From Paracoccus everestensis (GTDB lineage: Bacteria; Pseudomonadota; Alphaproteobacteria; Rhodobacterales; Rhodobacteraceae): a stretch of DNA of 64,000 nucleotides. Numbering within the stretch: the first letter of the stretch is position 1; each line of letters opens with the position of its first letter. The notes beneath the pieces are model-generated. The model was not told where the DNA came from, searched no databases, and worked only from the letters and a program-made list of their open reading frames with translations. Made by a program: the position numbers and the translations under genes. Positions 44,544-52,813 of this stretch are shown here, in pieces. Location of the stretch: positions 2,590,501 through 2,654,500 of the forward strand of contig NZ_CP090836.1 in the NCBI RefSeq assembly GCF_021491915.1, given 5' to 3'.

Positions 44544-45317
44544 ATGATCCGTTCTGCCTTGACCCTTTCCTGCCTGTGCCTGGCCGCATTGCCCCTGGCC
44601 GCCGAAAGCCCGGCCCCCGGCTTGACCAGCGTGCGCATCCTGCCGGGATGGACCCAGTCAGATGGAAGCCGCATCGGGGCCATCGAGTTCCGGCTGGACC
44701 CCGGCTGGAAGACCTATTGGCGCAATCCCGGCGACAGCGGGCTGCCCCCGGTCTTCGACTGGTCGAGATCGGGCAACCTGGGCGAACTGGTCCTGCACTG
44801 GCCTGCGCCCCAGGCCGTCCCGTCCGGCGAGGGCGTGGCGCTTGGCTATCACGACCGGCTGGTCCTGCCCTTTACCGCGCGTCCCGCCGATCCCGGCCAG
44901 GCCGTCGATCTGGCGGTCACCGTGGATTTCGGGCTGTGCAAGGATATCTGCGTTCCCGCCCATGTCGTTCTGAGAGGGGATGCGGCGACCGCCACCCCCG
45001 ACCCCGTGATCCAGTCGGCCATGGACCGGGTGCCCCGGCCCGACCCCGGCCACCCCGCCTGCACGCTGGAACCGATCGACGACGGGATGCGCGTCACTGC
45101 CACCGTGCCCGGCCCTGTCGCCCTGGCGGCAATGGAACTGACAGATCCCGAAGTCTGGGCTTCAGGAACGGAATTGCGCACGGACGGGGGCGTCACGACG
45201 CTGACCGCCGATTTCGTCCCGCCCCAGGCCGCCCCTTTCGACCTGCCACGGAACCGGCTGGTGTTCACCTTGGTGAACGACGACGGCGCGGTCGAGATGC
45301 GGGGCTGCGCGGGCTAG
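44544..45317 (+). CDS. Periplasmic DsbD-alpha-like thiol-disulfide protein
   Basis: A 257-residue exported protein with a signal peptide (IRSALTLSCLCLAALPLAA). An immunoglobulin-like domain resembles the N-terminal (alpha) domain of DsbD; the conserved redox-type pair is in FGLCKDICVPA. The membrane and thioredoxin parts of DsbD are absent, so it would need a separate partner such as CcdA. It converges on the uracil-DNA glycosylase gene (4-base stop overlap). Confidence 0.82.
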   Translation: MIRSALTLSCLCLAALPLAAESPAPGLTSVRILPGWTQSDGSRIGAIEFRLDPGWKTYWRNPGDSGLPPVFDWSRSGNLGELVLHWPAPQAVPSGEGVALGYHDRLVLPFTARPADPGQAVDLAVTVDFGLCKDICVPAHVVLRGDAATATPDPVIQSAMDRVPRPDPGHPACTLEPIDDGMRVTATVPGPVALAAMELTDPEVWASGTELRTDGGVTTLTADFVPPQAAPFDLPRNRLVFTLVNDDGAVEMRGCAG

Positions 45318-46129
45318 TCCAGCCGCGCCGACAGCGACAACAGGTCGGCCCAGGCTTCCCGTTTGGCAGGGGGATTGCGCAACAGATAGGCCGGGTGGGT
45401 CATGGGCAGCGCGGGACGGCCGAACGCCTGGTCCCAGTGACCGCGCAGGCGCAGGATGCCGCGCCGGCCCAGGCCTGCGTCGCAGGCGATGTTGCCCATC
45501 AGCACGATCAGATCGGGCGCGGCCAGGTCGATATGGCGGCGCAGGAACGGCAGGCTGACGGCAATCTCGTCCGGGCGGGGGTCGCGGTTGCCGGGCGGAC
45601 GCCAGGTCAGGACGTTGGTGATATAGATCGCCTTTTCCGCATCCGTCGCCTGGCGCGACAATCCGATGGCCCCGACCATCCGATCCAGCATCTGCCCCGC
45701 GCGACCGACAAAGGGACGGCCCTGACGGTCCTCCTCGTCTCCCGGCGCCTCGCCCAGAATCAGGACGCGGGCTGCCGGATTGCCGTCGGCAAAGCAGAAA
45801 TTCCGCGCGCCTTTCTTCAGCTCGATCCCGTCAAAGCGTTCCTGCGCGGCAGCCAGGGCGTCCAGCGTGTCGCAAGCGGCCGCCAAAGCCTCGGCCTGGG
45901 ACACGCGGGCCGGCAGGTCGTCATCCTCGGACGTGAGGGACAGGGCGGGCGCCAAAGGGGGGACCAAGGGGATCTGCGGCTGAACAGGCGCCGGTGGGGC
46001 CGCCAGGTCGAAGCGGTCTAGCGGGGCGTCCAGCATGGGTTCGTCCACGCCCATTTCCACCTGCCATTCCAGCAAGGCAAGCGCGGTTTCCCCGTCCAGT
46101 TCGGCCCCCTGCCAGATCACCCGGTCCAC
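45314..46129 (-). CDS. Family 4-type uracil-DNA glycosylase
   Basis: A 271-residue protein with a GTG start that overlaps the petR stop (TAGTG). The family motifs are LILGEAPGDEEDRQGRPFVGRAG (uracil pocket) and MTHPAYLLRNP. It removes uracil from DNA. The first cysteine of the [4Fe-4S] set (ACDTLD) and one in GNIACDAG are present, but the usual Cys in the FDxC position reads FDGI and the one before LPF reads SLPF. A nearby Cys lies in NFCFADG. The cluster may be altered or missing. Confidence 0.85.
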   Translation of the reverse strand: MDRVIWQGAELDGETALALLEWQVEMGVDEPMLDAPLDRFDLAAPPAPVQPQIPLVPPLAPALSLTSEDDDLPARVSQAEALAAACDTLDALAAAQERFDGIELKKGARNFCFADGNPAARVLILGEAPGDEEDRQGRPFVGRAGQMLDRMVGAIGLSRQATDAEKAIYITNVLTWRPPGNRDPRPDEIAVSLPFLRRHIDLAAPDLIVLMGNIACDAGLGRRGILRLRGHWDQAFGRPALPMTHPAYLLRNPPAKREAWADLLSLSARLD

Positions 46130-46833
46130 TAGTCCACCACCAGCATATAGCCGGTGCCGCGCACGGTTTGCAGGAATCGCGGTTCCTTGGGATCGGGTTC
46201 GATCTTGCGGCGCAACCGGGTGATCTGCACGTCGATGGCGCGTTCGGAATTCTCGGCCTCGTCGCCGGGGCCTCGGCCCAGGTCGTCGATCAGGTCGGCG
46301 CGGCTGACAGGTTCGCCCCGGCTGGCGGCAAGGCGCCGCAGCAGCGCCTGTTCCGTGCCGGTCAGGCGCAGGTGGCTTTCCCCTTGCCACAATTCGCCCT
46401 TGTCGATGTCGTATCGCAATGCCCCCAGGGTCAGGAATTTCGGCTGGTGCATCTCGGGCGCGGGGATGCGGCGCAGGATGGCGTTGATGCGCAGCAGCAG
46501 TTCCCGCGGCTCGAAGGGCTTGGGCAGGTAGTCGTCGGCGCCTACCTCCAGCCCGGTGATCCGGTCCTCGGTCTCGCCCCGCGCGGTCAGCAGCAGGATG
46601 GGCGTGGTCAGCCTTTCGCGCAAGCTGCGGGTCAGGGCAAATCCATCCTCGCCCGGCATCATCACGTCCAGCACGATCATGTCGAAGTCCAGCCCCGCCA
46701 GCAGCCGCCGGGCCTGCGCCGCGTCGCGCGCCAGCGTCACCAGAAACCCGTTCTTGCGCAGGAAACGCCCCAGCAGCGCACGAATGCGTTCGTCGTCGTC
46801 GACGATCAGCAGATGGGCATCAGACTGGCTCAT
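46129..46833 (-). CDS. petR: Response regulator PetR (OmpR family)
   Basis: A 234-residue two-component regulator. The receiver domain has the acidic pocket VDDDER, the phospho-acceptor Asp in IVLDVMMPGEDG and Lys in LPKPFEPRELL. A winged-helix OmpR-type DNA-binding domain ends RGTGYMLVVD. Together with the adjacent MarR gene, this matches the petP-petR pair of Rhodobacter, first described next to cytochrome bc1 genes. No histidine kinase gene is beside it. Confidence 0.88.
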   Translation of the reverse strand: MSQSDAHLLIVDDDERIRALLGRFLRKNGFLVTLARDAAQARRLLAGLDFDMIVLDVMMPGEDGFALTRSLRERLTTPILLLTARGETEDRITGLEVGADDYLPKPFEPRELLLRINAILRRIPAPEMHQPKFLTLGALRYDIDKGELWQGESHLRLTGTEQALLRRLAASRGEPVSRADLIDDLGRGPGDEAENSERAIDVQITRLRRKIEPDPKEPRFLQTVRGTGYMLVVD

Positions 46834-46842
46834 GGCAGGCCT

Positions 46843-47355
46843 TTATTCGGGAAGATCCTTCATGGACTGATACTGCGCCCGCGTCTCGGGGTCCATCATC
46901 GCCTCCAACACCTGACGAAAGCCCGCCACTGCCTGCGGCCCGGCGGCACGATAGGCCTGGCGCATCCGCGCCCGCTGCGCCTCGGACAGGCGGCGTTCCA
47001 GGGCCGCGCCCTCGGCCGTCAGGTGCAGGTGGCGTTCGCGCCGGTCGCGCCGGCCCACGCGGCTTTCGACCAACCCATCCTCGATCAACGTGCGCAGGAC
47101 GCGGTTCAGCGACTGTTTGGTCACCCCCAGCACCGCCAGCAGCGCGGTGACCGTCAGGCCCGGATCGCGGTGGATGAAGTGCAGCGCCCGGTGATGGGCG
47201 CGCCCGTAGTCCATTCCCGTCAGGATCAGGTCGGGATCGGCGGTAAAGGCCCGATAGGCAAAGAACATCGCCTCGATCCCGCGCCGGATCTGATCATCGG
47301 TCAGAAACAGCAGATCCTCGCCCATCAGGGTATGAACGCGAAGCGTCTCGACCAT
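46843..47355 (-). CDS. petP: MarR-family regulator PetP
   Basis: A 170-residue MarR-type winged-helix regulator. The DNA-recognition segment is TVTALLAVLGVTKQSLNRVLRTLIEDGLVE and the wing RVGRRDRRERHLHLTAEG. It ends 9 bases before petR. It is divergent from ilvE across a 155-bp gap that must hold both promoters. Confidence 0.87.
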   Translation of the reverse strand: MVETLRVHTLMGEDLLFLTDDQIRRGIEAMFFAYRAFTADPDLILTGMDYGRAHHRALHFIHRDPGLTVTALLAVLGVTKQSLNRVLRTLIEDGLVESRVGRRDRRERHLHLTAEGAALERRLSEAQRARMRQAYRAAGPQAVAGFRQVLEAMMDPETRAQYQSMKDLPE

Positions 47356-47510
47356 GGTCCATCCTTTCCCAATGCCGCACTGATAGGGCAGTCTTGTTGA
47401 CTTTCCAAGATTCGATTGCTAGGCGTCAAGGGCTTCGCGCAACAAAAGGGCCGATCCCGGGCGGACCCGCGCAAGATCCGCAAAATCCCGGACTGATTTT
47501 GGAGAGAATA

Positions 47511-48380
47511 ATGACGGGCGCATACGACGATCGCGACGGCAAGATCTGGATGGACGGCGAACTGGTCGATTGGCGCGACGCGAACGTACATATCCTGACC
47601 CATGCCCTGCATTATGCAAGCTCGGTCTTCGAGGGCGAACGCTGCTATGACGGCAAGATCTTCAAGGGCCACGAACATTCCCTGCGGCTGATCGAATCGG
47701 CCCGCCTGCTGGACATGGAATCGCCCTATTCAGCAGAGCAGATCGACGCCGCGAAAGAGGCCGTGCTGCAGGCCAACGGGCTGACCAACGCTTATGTCCG
47801 CGCGGTGATGTGGCGCGGGTCCGGCCCCGACATGGGCGTTTCGGCGGCGCGCAATCCGGTTCGCATGGCGGTCGCCGTCTGGGAATGGGGCAGCTATTAC
47901 GGCGACGCCAAATGGCAGGGCGCCAAGCTGGACGTGGCCAAATGGAAGCGCCCGTCGCCCGAAACCATCCCCACCGCCGCGAAGGCCGCGGGCCTTTACA
48001 TGATCTGCACCATGTCCAAGCACGCGGCCGAGGCAAAGGGCTGTTCGGATGCGCTGTTCATGGATTGGGAAGGCTATGTGGCCGAGGCGACCGGCGCCAA
48101 CATCTTCTTCATCCGCGACGGAGAGGTCCATACCCCGCAGGCCGACCGCTTCCTGAACGGCATCACGCGCCAGACGATCATCCAGATGCTGAAGGACAAC
48201 GGCACCACGGTCCACGAACGCCGCATCCGTCCCGAGGAACTGGAGGATTTCCAGGAATGCTTCCTGACCGGGACCGCTGCCGAGGTGACGCCGGTCGGTC
48301 AGATCGGCGACTGGCATTTCCAGGTCGGGCAGACGACGCGGCAGGTGGCCGAAGATTACGAGCGTCTGGTCAGGGCTTGA
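47511..48380 (+). CDS. ilvE: Branched-chain amino acid aminotransferase
   Basis: A 289-residue class IV PLP enzyme that transaminates Val, Leu and Ile with 2-oxoglutarate. Visible are WRDANVHILTHALHYASSVFEGER, the PLP lysine region AKAAGLYMICTMSKHAA, and EATGANIFFIRDGEVHTP followed by LNGITRQTII. I start at ATG 47511 behind GGAGAGAAT. A strong terminator follows the gene. Confidence 0.94.
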   Translation: MTGAYDDRDGKIWMDGELVDWRDANVHILTHALHYASSVFEGERCYDGKIFKGHEHSLRLIESARLLDMESPYSAEQIDAAKEAVLQANGLTNAYVRAVMWRGSGPDMGVSAARNPVRMAVAVWEWGSYYGDAKWQGAKLDVAKWKRPSPETIPTAAKAAGLYMICTMSKHAAEAKGCSDALFMDWEGYVAEATGANIFFIRDGEVHTPQADRFLNGITRQTIIQMLKDNGTTVHERRIRPEELEDFQECFLTGTAAEVTPVGQIGDWHFQVGQTTRQVAEDYERLVRA

Positions 48381-48391
48381 GGAAAAGGAAG

Positions 48392-48419
48392 GGGCTGCCC
48401 CGGTGGGGCGGCCCGTTTT
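48392..48419 (+). terminator. Terminator of ilvE
   Basis: GGGCTGCCCC pairs with GGGGCGGCCC (one T-G pair) around GGT, followed by GTTTTC. It ends 39 bases after the ilvE stop. Confidence 0.85.
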
Positions 48420-49130
48420 CATGGCCGATAACAGGGGGAGTGAAGCGCATCACTTAAAATAACCAGTTCAAAAGATTAATATCATGGAAGAACCATGCCT
48501 CCATGGCATCGTGGCCAACATGGCGATCATCGATTTGGCGTTTCCATTTATAGAAAATTATAATTTTTATATTCCATGTTTTATCTGGAAAAAGTATTAA
48601 TTAAATAATGTATCCCGTTTATGTGAATTGAAAACATATGTTGCTTTATTATATAACTTCCTTGCCGCGTTCTAGCGACCTAAATGGACCTTTTTGACCG
48701 CAAGAACTTCGGCAGCGTGGTCAACTGTAAACAGGAATTTACAATGGCTGGATTTCAGAAGCAATAAGCCCACATATCTTTGATCCAGCAAGCCAAGGCA
48801 ACTTGGCGGATGATCGGCACCTGATCCAGGCTTGGCCTGTGGCAAACCGATCATTTGCATGCTGGCTGCCTACGTATTGTCGGACGCAAGTGTCCTTGAC
48901 TGCGACATTGCGATCAAAGACCCGGCAATGGGCAACCAATAAAAGCCTTTGCAGCTTTGGAATGTCCGCAAGGCTTTTCTGAATAAGCACCATCACGCCG
49001 TCTGGCTTCGGCGTTGGCATTCCTAGTGCCATCTCATACCGCCGCCTTGGATGGACGGCCGGTGGCATAAAACCGCGTTTCCCCCCTGAACAATCGAGTG
49101 CGCGCAGCGCCTCGGATAACGGAGTTCGTC
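48420..49130. other. Gene-poor, AT-rich interval
   Basis: About 710 bases without a convincing gene. Bases 48541-48660 are about 20% GC by hand count, against about two-thirds in the chromosome around them. The rest is 50-55%. It holds one notable inverted repeat (48941-48978). A 109-codon minus-strand frame (48739-49068) shows no family signature and no ribosome-binding site; I do not call it. It may be a decayed insertion or a regulatory AT-rich tract. Confidence 0.6.
48941..48978. other. Inverted repeat in the AT-rich interval
   Basis: AAAAGCCTT and AAGGCTTTT are perfect 9-base complements; with one bulged T the stem extends by GC/GC. The loop is about 15-20 bases. The T-rich 3' arm on either strand resembles a terminator. 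Confidence 0.45.
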
Positions 49131-49388
49131 ATGTCAAGATTGCTCATATGTGTCGCCACCGCATCCCTGCTTTCGATCACCGCCCAGGCAGTTTTTGCGC
49201 AAGACGCTCATGAAAGACCGGAAACTGAACCAGGAATCTCGAAGGCGGCCCAGGTCGAAGTCGAAGCTGGCCGTTTGCACAGTCCCTATGACCTTGCCAG
49301 CAGCGGCTTGTCCTCAAACGACTTGGTATCGGTTTCTAATTTCGCTTCTGCGGAACGGGTGATCGACGGTCCCAGTCGGGACGACTAG
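49131..49388 (+). CDS. Small exported protein, unknown function
   Basis: An 85-residue frame starting at ATG 49131 after GGAG. A convincing signal peptide (RLLICVATASLLSITAQAVFA) is followed by a short, acidic, Ser-rich mature part (RLHSPYDLASSGLSSNDLV) without cysteines. No family is recognised. It borders the AT-rich interval. Confidence 0.6.
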   Translation: MSRLLICVATASLLSITAQAVFAQDAHERPETEPGISKAAQVEVEAGRLHSPYDLASSGLSSNDLVSVSNFASAERVIDGPSRDD

Positions 49389-49411
49389 CGACAGGCGGCG
49401 TCCTGACCCAA

Positions 49412-49439
49412 GAAAAGGCCGCCCTTTTCCGGACGGCCC
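49412..49439 (-). terminator. Terminator after the 62-residue gene
   Basis: On the minus strand GGCCGTCC pairs with GGGCGGCC around GGAAAA, followed by TTTTCTT. It can also serve the converging small exported gene. Confidence 0.75.
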
Positions 49440-49451
49440 CGATTCTGGGCC

Positions 49452-49640
49452 TCAACCCGTCTGCCCGCGCTCGATCCGCGCGTATTCGACGACCTTGCGG
49501 TTTTCTTCGCTGCGGCTCTGCGGGCGGGATCGCAGCATTGCGATGGCGGGGTGGGTGCCCGATTCCCGTTCGTGGCGCGTAAATTCGCGCAGGCGGGCCA
49601 CCCCCTTGGCCTGGGGCTGGTCAGTGATCGTCTTGGTCAT
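49452..49640 (-). CDS. 62-residue basic protein, unknown function
   Basis: A short frame with an excellent ribosome-binding site (AAGGAGG, seven bases before the ATG), which is the main reason to accept it. The product is charged and hydrophilic (ARLREFTRHERESG, EENRKVVEYARIERG). No family recognised. It has its own terminator, suggesting a separately controlled small gene. Confidence 0.65.
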   Translation of the reverse strand: MTKTITDQPQAKGVARLREFTRHERESGTHPAIAMLRSRPQSRSEENRKVVEYARIERGQTG

Positions 49641-49702
49641 TGTCGGCCTCCTTCCTTGGGTGGAAGCCTTGTATAGGACCGAATCGCCGCCGAGCCTAAC
49701 CT

Positions 49703-50164
49703 TTATGCGGCCTTGACGCCTTGGGTAGCCAAAACAGCGTGCAGCGCCACCGGATCATCGTTGGCGCGCAGCTTGGCCCGCAGGTCTGTGTCGCGCAGGG
49801 TGCGGGACACCAAAGCAAGCGCCTTGAGGTGATCGACGCCGCTGGTTTCGGGGGCAAGCAGGCCAAAGATCAGATCGACCGGCTGGCGATCCACCGCGTC
49901 GAAATCCAGGGGCTTGTCCAGGCGCACGAACAGGCCCACGACCGCATCCAATCCATGCAGCCGCGCATGGGGCAGCGCCACACCCTGCCCCACGCCAGTT
50001 GGTCCCAAGCTTTCGCGTTCCTGCAGCGCGTCCAGAACCTCGGTCGCGTTCAGGCCGTATTCGGCATGGGCCAGGTCGGCCAATTCCTGGAACAGGCGCT
50101 TTTTCGACGTTACCTGTCCCAGCGACCGCACGGCGCCTGGTCTGAGGATTTCGGTCAACTGCAT
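49703..50164 (-). CDS. ptsN: PTS IIA-like nitrogen-regulatory protein PtsN
   Basis: A 153-residue EIIA-Ntr protein. The phosphorylated His is in GVALPHARLHG and the ERESLGPTGVGQG loop is typical. It takes phosphate from the nitrogen-related PTS and affects potassium transport and nitrogen or stringent responses in other proteobacteria. It is the last gene after hpf; Met 50164 (MQLTEILRPG) is the normal start. Confidence 0.92.
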   Translation of the reverse strand: MQLTEILRPGAVRSLGQVTSKKRLFQELADLAHAEYGLNATEVLDALQERESLGPTGVGQGVALPHARLHGLDAVVGLFVRLDKPLDFDAVDRQPVDLIFGLLAPETSGVDHLKALALVSRTLRDTDLRAKLRANDDPVALHAVLATQGVKAA

Positions 50165-50240
50165 GGCTTGCGTCTTTCCCAAGGATCAAGCGCCCCCGCA
50201 AAGGCAGGGGCGCATCGGTTCAGGCGTTCCGCCGGCAGCC

Positions 50241-50816
50241 TCAGCTGTTGCCGCGCGGGTCGATCCAGCCCACATTGCCGTCGTCTCGGCGGTGGACCAC
50301 ATTGACGCCCCCGTGTTTTTCGTTGCGGAACACCAGAAGCGGCGTCCCCGACAGTTCCATCTGCATCACCGCATCGCCAACCGACAGGGTCGGGACACGG
50401 GTCTCCATCTCGGCGATGATGATCGGTTGCAGGCCACTGTCCTGCGCTTCCCACTCATCCTCGTCAGCGGCCAGCACATACGTCCCTGCCTGGCCGAATT
50501 CAACCGGCCCCGACCTGTCTTTGTGGTGATCCTTCAAACGGCGCTTGTAACGGCGAAGCTGCTTGTCCATCTTTTCGCGGCAGGCTTCGAATGCGGCATA
50601 GATCTCGGTCGCAGCGCCACGGGCGGTCACGTTCAGCCCGGTGGACAGGTGAACCACGGAATCGCACAGGAATTGGTGGGCATCTTTGGAAAATGTCACT
50701 GTGGCGTCAGTAGGACGCTGCGAATACTTGTCGATGGTTTCGCCCACTTGCGTCTTCACATGCGTGCTGAGTGCCTCGCCGATGTCGATCTGTTTTCCGC
50801 TGATGGTATAGCGCAT
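50241..50816 (-). CDS. hpf: Ribosome hibernation-promoting factor, long form
   Basis: A 191-residue protein: an N-terminal S30AE domain (YTISGKQIDIGEALSTHV, then FEACREKMDKQLRRYKRRLKDH) and a C-terminal dimerisation domain (EMETRVPTLSVGDAVMQMEL, then HGGVNVVHRRDDGNVGWI). Long HPF pairs 70S ribosomes into 100S dimers in stationary phase. The start at 50816 follows GAGAGGAAAGACG. A 179-bp gap separates it from lptB, enough for its own promoter. Confidence 0.93.
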   Translation of the reverse strand: MRYTISGKQIDIGEALSTHVKTQVGETIDKYSQRPTDATVTFSKDAHQFLCDSVVHLSTGLNVTARGAATEIYAAFEACREKMDKQLRRYKRRLKDHHKDRSGPVEFGQAGTYVLAADEDEWEAQDSGLQPIIIAEMETRVPTLSVGDAVMQMELSGTPLLVFRNEKHGGVNVVHRRDDGNVGWIDPRGNS

Positions 50817-50995
50817 CGTCTTTCCTCTCGGTTGCCCGTTCCCGTCTGCGCCGGCCCGTCTGCCGGCACAGGGCGGAAACGGGGGTGGCGGGATACGGTT
50901 CCTGCCGCACCCGCATGAATCAATCTGGTGACAGCGGATCGGTTCTGTCAACGGGGCGCACGTTCCCGTGAGATGATTTCGTGGGCGCCCCTTCC

Positions 50996-51745
50996 TCAGA
51001 CCAGTTGGAAACCTTCGCCCAGATAGACTTCGCGCACCTTGGGATCGGCGACGATATCCGCGGTGCTGCCAGACATCAGCACGTGCCCGTCGTGCAGGAT
51101 ATAGGCGCGGTCCACGATGCCCAGCGTTTCGCGCACGTTGTGATCGGTGATCAGCACGCCAATGCCGCGCGATTTCAGGTCGTGGACCAGCCCGCGAATC
51201 TCACCCACGGCAATGGGATCGACACCCGCGAAGGGTTCGTCCAGCAGCAGGAAACTGGGGTCCGAGGCCAGGCAGCGCGCAATTTCAGCCCGCCGCCGCT
51301 CGCCCCCCGAAAGCGCCATCGCGGGCGCAGCGCGCAGATGCTCGATGGAGAAATCGCCCAGCAGTTCCTCCAGCCGGTCGCGGCGGTGGCGGGGATCCTC
51401 GTGCACGACTTCCAGAACGGCCATGATATTCTGTTCGACCGACAGCCCGCGAAAGATCGACATTTCCTGCGGCAGATAGCCGATGCCCATTCGCGCGCGG
51501 CGAAACATCGGCAGGCGCGTGGCGTCGCGCCCGTCGATCAGCACCTGTCCCGCATCGGGCGGCACCAACCCCGCGATGCAATAAAAGCAGGTGGTCTTGC
51601 CCGATCCGTTCGGACCCAGCAGGGCCACGACCTCTCCGCGTGCCAGATCGACTGACACGTCGCGGATCACCGGACGGTTGCGATAAGACTTGCGTAACCC
51701 CCGGACCCGCAGCCCGTCGCCCGTTCGCCCCGCCGCACCCCGCAT
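50996..51745 (-). CDS. lptB: LPS export ABC transporter ATP-binding protein LptB
   Basis: A 249-residue ATPase with Walker [13 protein letters not shown]-loop [15 protein letters not shown], signature [15 protein letters not shown], Walker [17 protein letters not shown] and switch His in ITDHNVRE. It powers LPS extraction by LptFG. Its ATG overlaps the lptA stop (TGATG). Confidence 0.94.
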   Translation of the reverse strand: MRGAAGRTGDGLRVRGLRKSYRNRPVIRDVSVDLARGEVVALLGPNGSGKTTCFYCIAGLVPPDAGQVLIDGRDATRLPMFRRARMGIGYLPQEMSIFRGLSVEQNIMAVLEVVHEDPRHRRDRLEELLGDFSIEHLRAAPAMALSGGERRRAEIARCLASDPSFLLLDEPFAGVDPIAVGEIRGLVHDLKSRGIGVLITDHNVRETLGIVDRAYILHDGHVLMSGSTADIVADPKVREVYLGEGFQLV

Positions 51746-52221
51746 CAGTTGCCGCCTGGTTGCAGGACGGACCGCACCCGGCCCTGGACCTGCGCCGTGC
51801 CCGATTCCAGGTTCACCTGCATGGTGTTGCCGGTCAGCACGTTCTGCCCCTGGGTCAGCACCACATCGCCGGTCAGCGTGACATTGCCCGATTCCACGTC
51901 ATAGGTCGCGGCCTGGGCCTCGGCCGCGTCTTGGCCCGACACCAGCGTCACGTTGCCCTTGGCATCCAGCGACCGGATGCGGCTTTGCCCGCCCTCGGCA
52001 TAGATCACGGTCACGCTGTCGGCGGATAGGCGCATCTCTCCCTGCCCGATCACGACATTGCCGGTGAATACCGCACTGCCGTCGGCCTGGTTGACCGACA
52101 GGTTGTCCGCCGCAACCTCGACCGGGGCAGAGATGTCGGCGCGGATGCCCCCAAAGGCGACATTCTGCGCCGCCGCGGGGGCGGCCGCAAGGATCAGGGC
52201 TGTCAGCAGGGGGCGCAGCAT
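51745..52221 (-). CDS. lptA: LPS transport periplasmic protein LptA
   Basis: A 158-residue protein with a signal peptide ([16 protein letters not shown]) and repeated beta-jellyroll strands ([37 protein letters not shown]). It forms the periplasmic bridge carrying LPS. It lies between lptC and lptB. Confidence 0.9.
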   Translation of the reverse strand: MLRPLLTALILAAAPAAAQNVAFGGIRADISAPVEVAADNLSVNQADGSAVFTGNVVIGQGEMRLSADSVTVIYAEGGQSRIRSLDAKGNVTLVSGQDAAEAQAATYDVESGNVTLTGDVVLTQGQNVLTGNTMQVNLESGTAQVQGRVRSVLQPGGN

Positions 52222-52240
52222 GGCTTGTCCTTCTGGTGGG

Positions 52241-52810
52241 TCAGGGCCGGTATATCAGACGGACATCGCCCGAGAAATTCAAGATCGAAGCGTCCTGACC
52301 TTCGCCCGGCGCAAGATCCATCCGCTGGGCGGTCAAGGTGCCAAAGGGGGCCTGCGCCTGCACGCCATCCCGCGCGGCAATGCGGGACCGGTCGGTCGCG
52401 GCCTCGACACTGTCCGCATCCAGCGTCCACCCCGAGGATGTCGTCATCCGCACCCCGCCGTCCAGCCGGATCGCACCATCCGACAGCCCGGCCCGGGGCG
52501 CGGTCAGGTCGGCGCGCAAGCCGTCGGGCCGGTGCCAGTCCAGCCGCAGGTCGCGGGCGCTGCCGCCGCCGTCAGAGGGCGCGGCCTCGGTCGCGCGCAG
52601 GGTCAGTTGGGCGCCGTCCGGTGTCACGCCCGCATATTCCGGGGCCACCAGGCGCGGGTCGCGGGCCATCGCCTCGGCATCCACATCGGCATAGGGGATC
52701 TGCGATTCGCCGTCGCTCCCGCGCGAAAACAGAAACAGCGTGGACAGCATCGCCAAGGCCAGCAACGGCAGCAGCACGCGCAGCCAGCGGACGGTGCGTG
52801 TCCGGTTCAT
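52241..52810 (-). CDS. lptC: LPS export system protein LptC
   Basis: A 189-residue bitopic protein with one N-terminal membrane anchor (LRVLLPLLALAMLSTLFLF) and a beta-rich periplasmic part that receives LPS from LptB2FG. Sequence similarity within the family is low, so the call leans on topology, length and gene order (kdsD, 3-base gap, lptC, lptA, lptB). Confidence 0.87.
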   Translation of the reverse strand: MNRTRTVRWLRVLLPLLALAMLSTLFLFSRGSDGESQIPYADVDAEAMARDPRLVAPEYAGVTPDGAQLTLRATEAAPSDGGGSARDLRLDWHRPDGLRADLTAPRAGLSDGAIRLDGGVRMTTSSGWTLDADSVEAATDRSRIAARDGVQAQAPFGTLTAQRMDLAPGEGQDASILNFSGDVRLIYRP

Positions 52811-52813
52811 GGG

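Noticed and set aside
48739..49068. 109-codon minus-strand frame in the AT-rich interval, first thought to be a transposase remnant
   Set aside because: No DDE or zinc-type motif, no ribosome-binding site, no terminal inverted repeats or target duplications that I can see.
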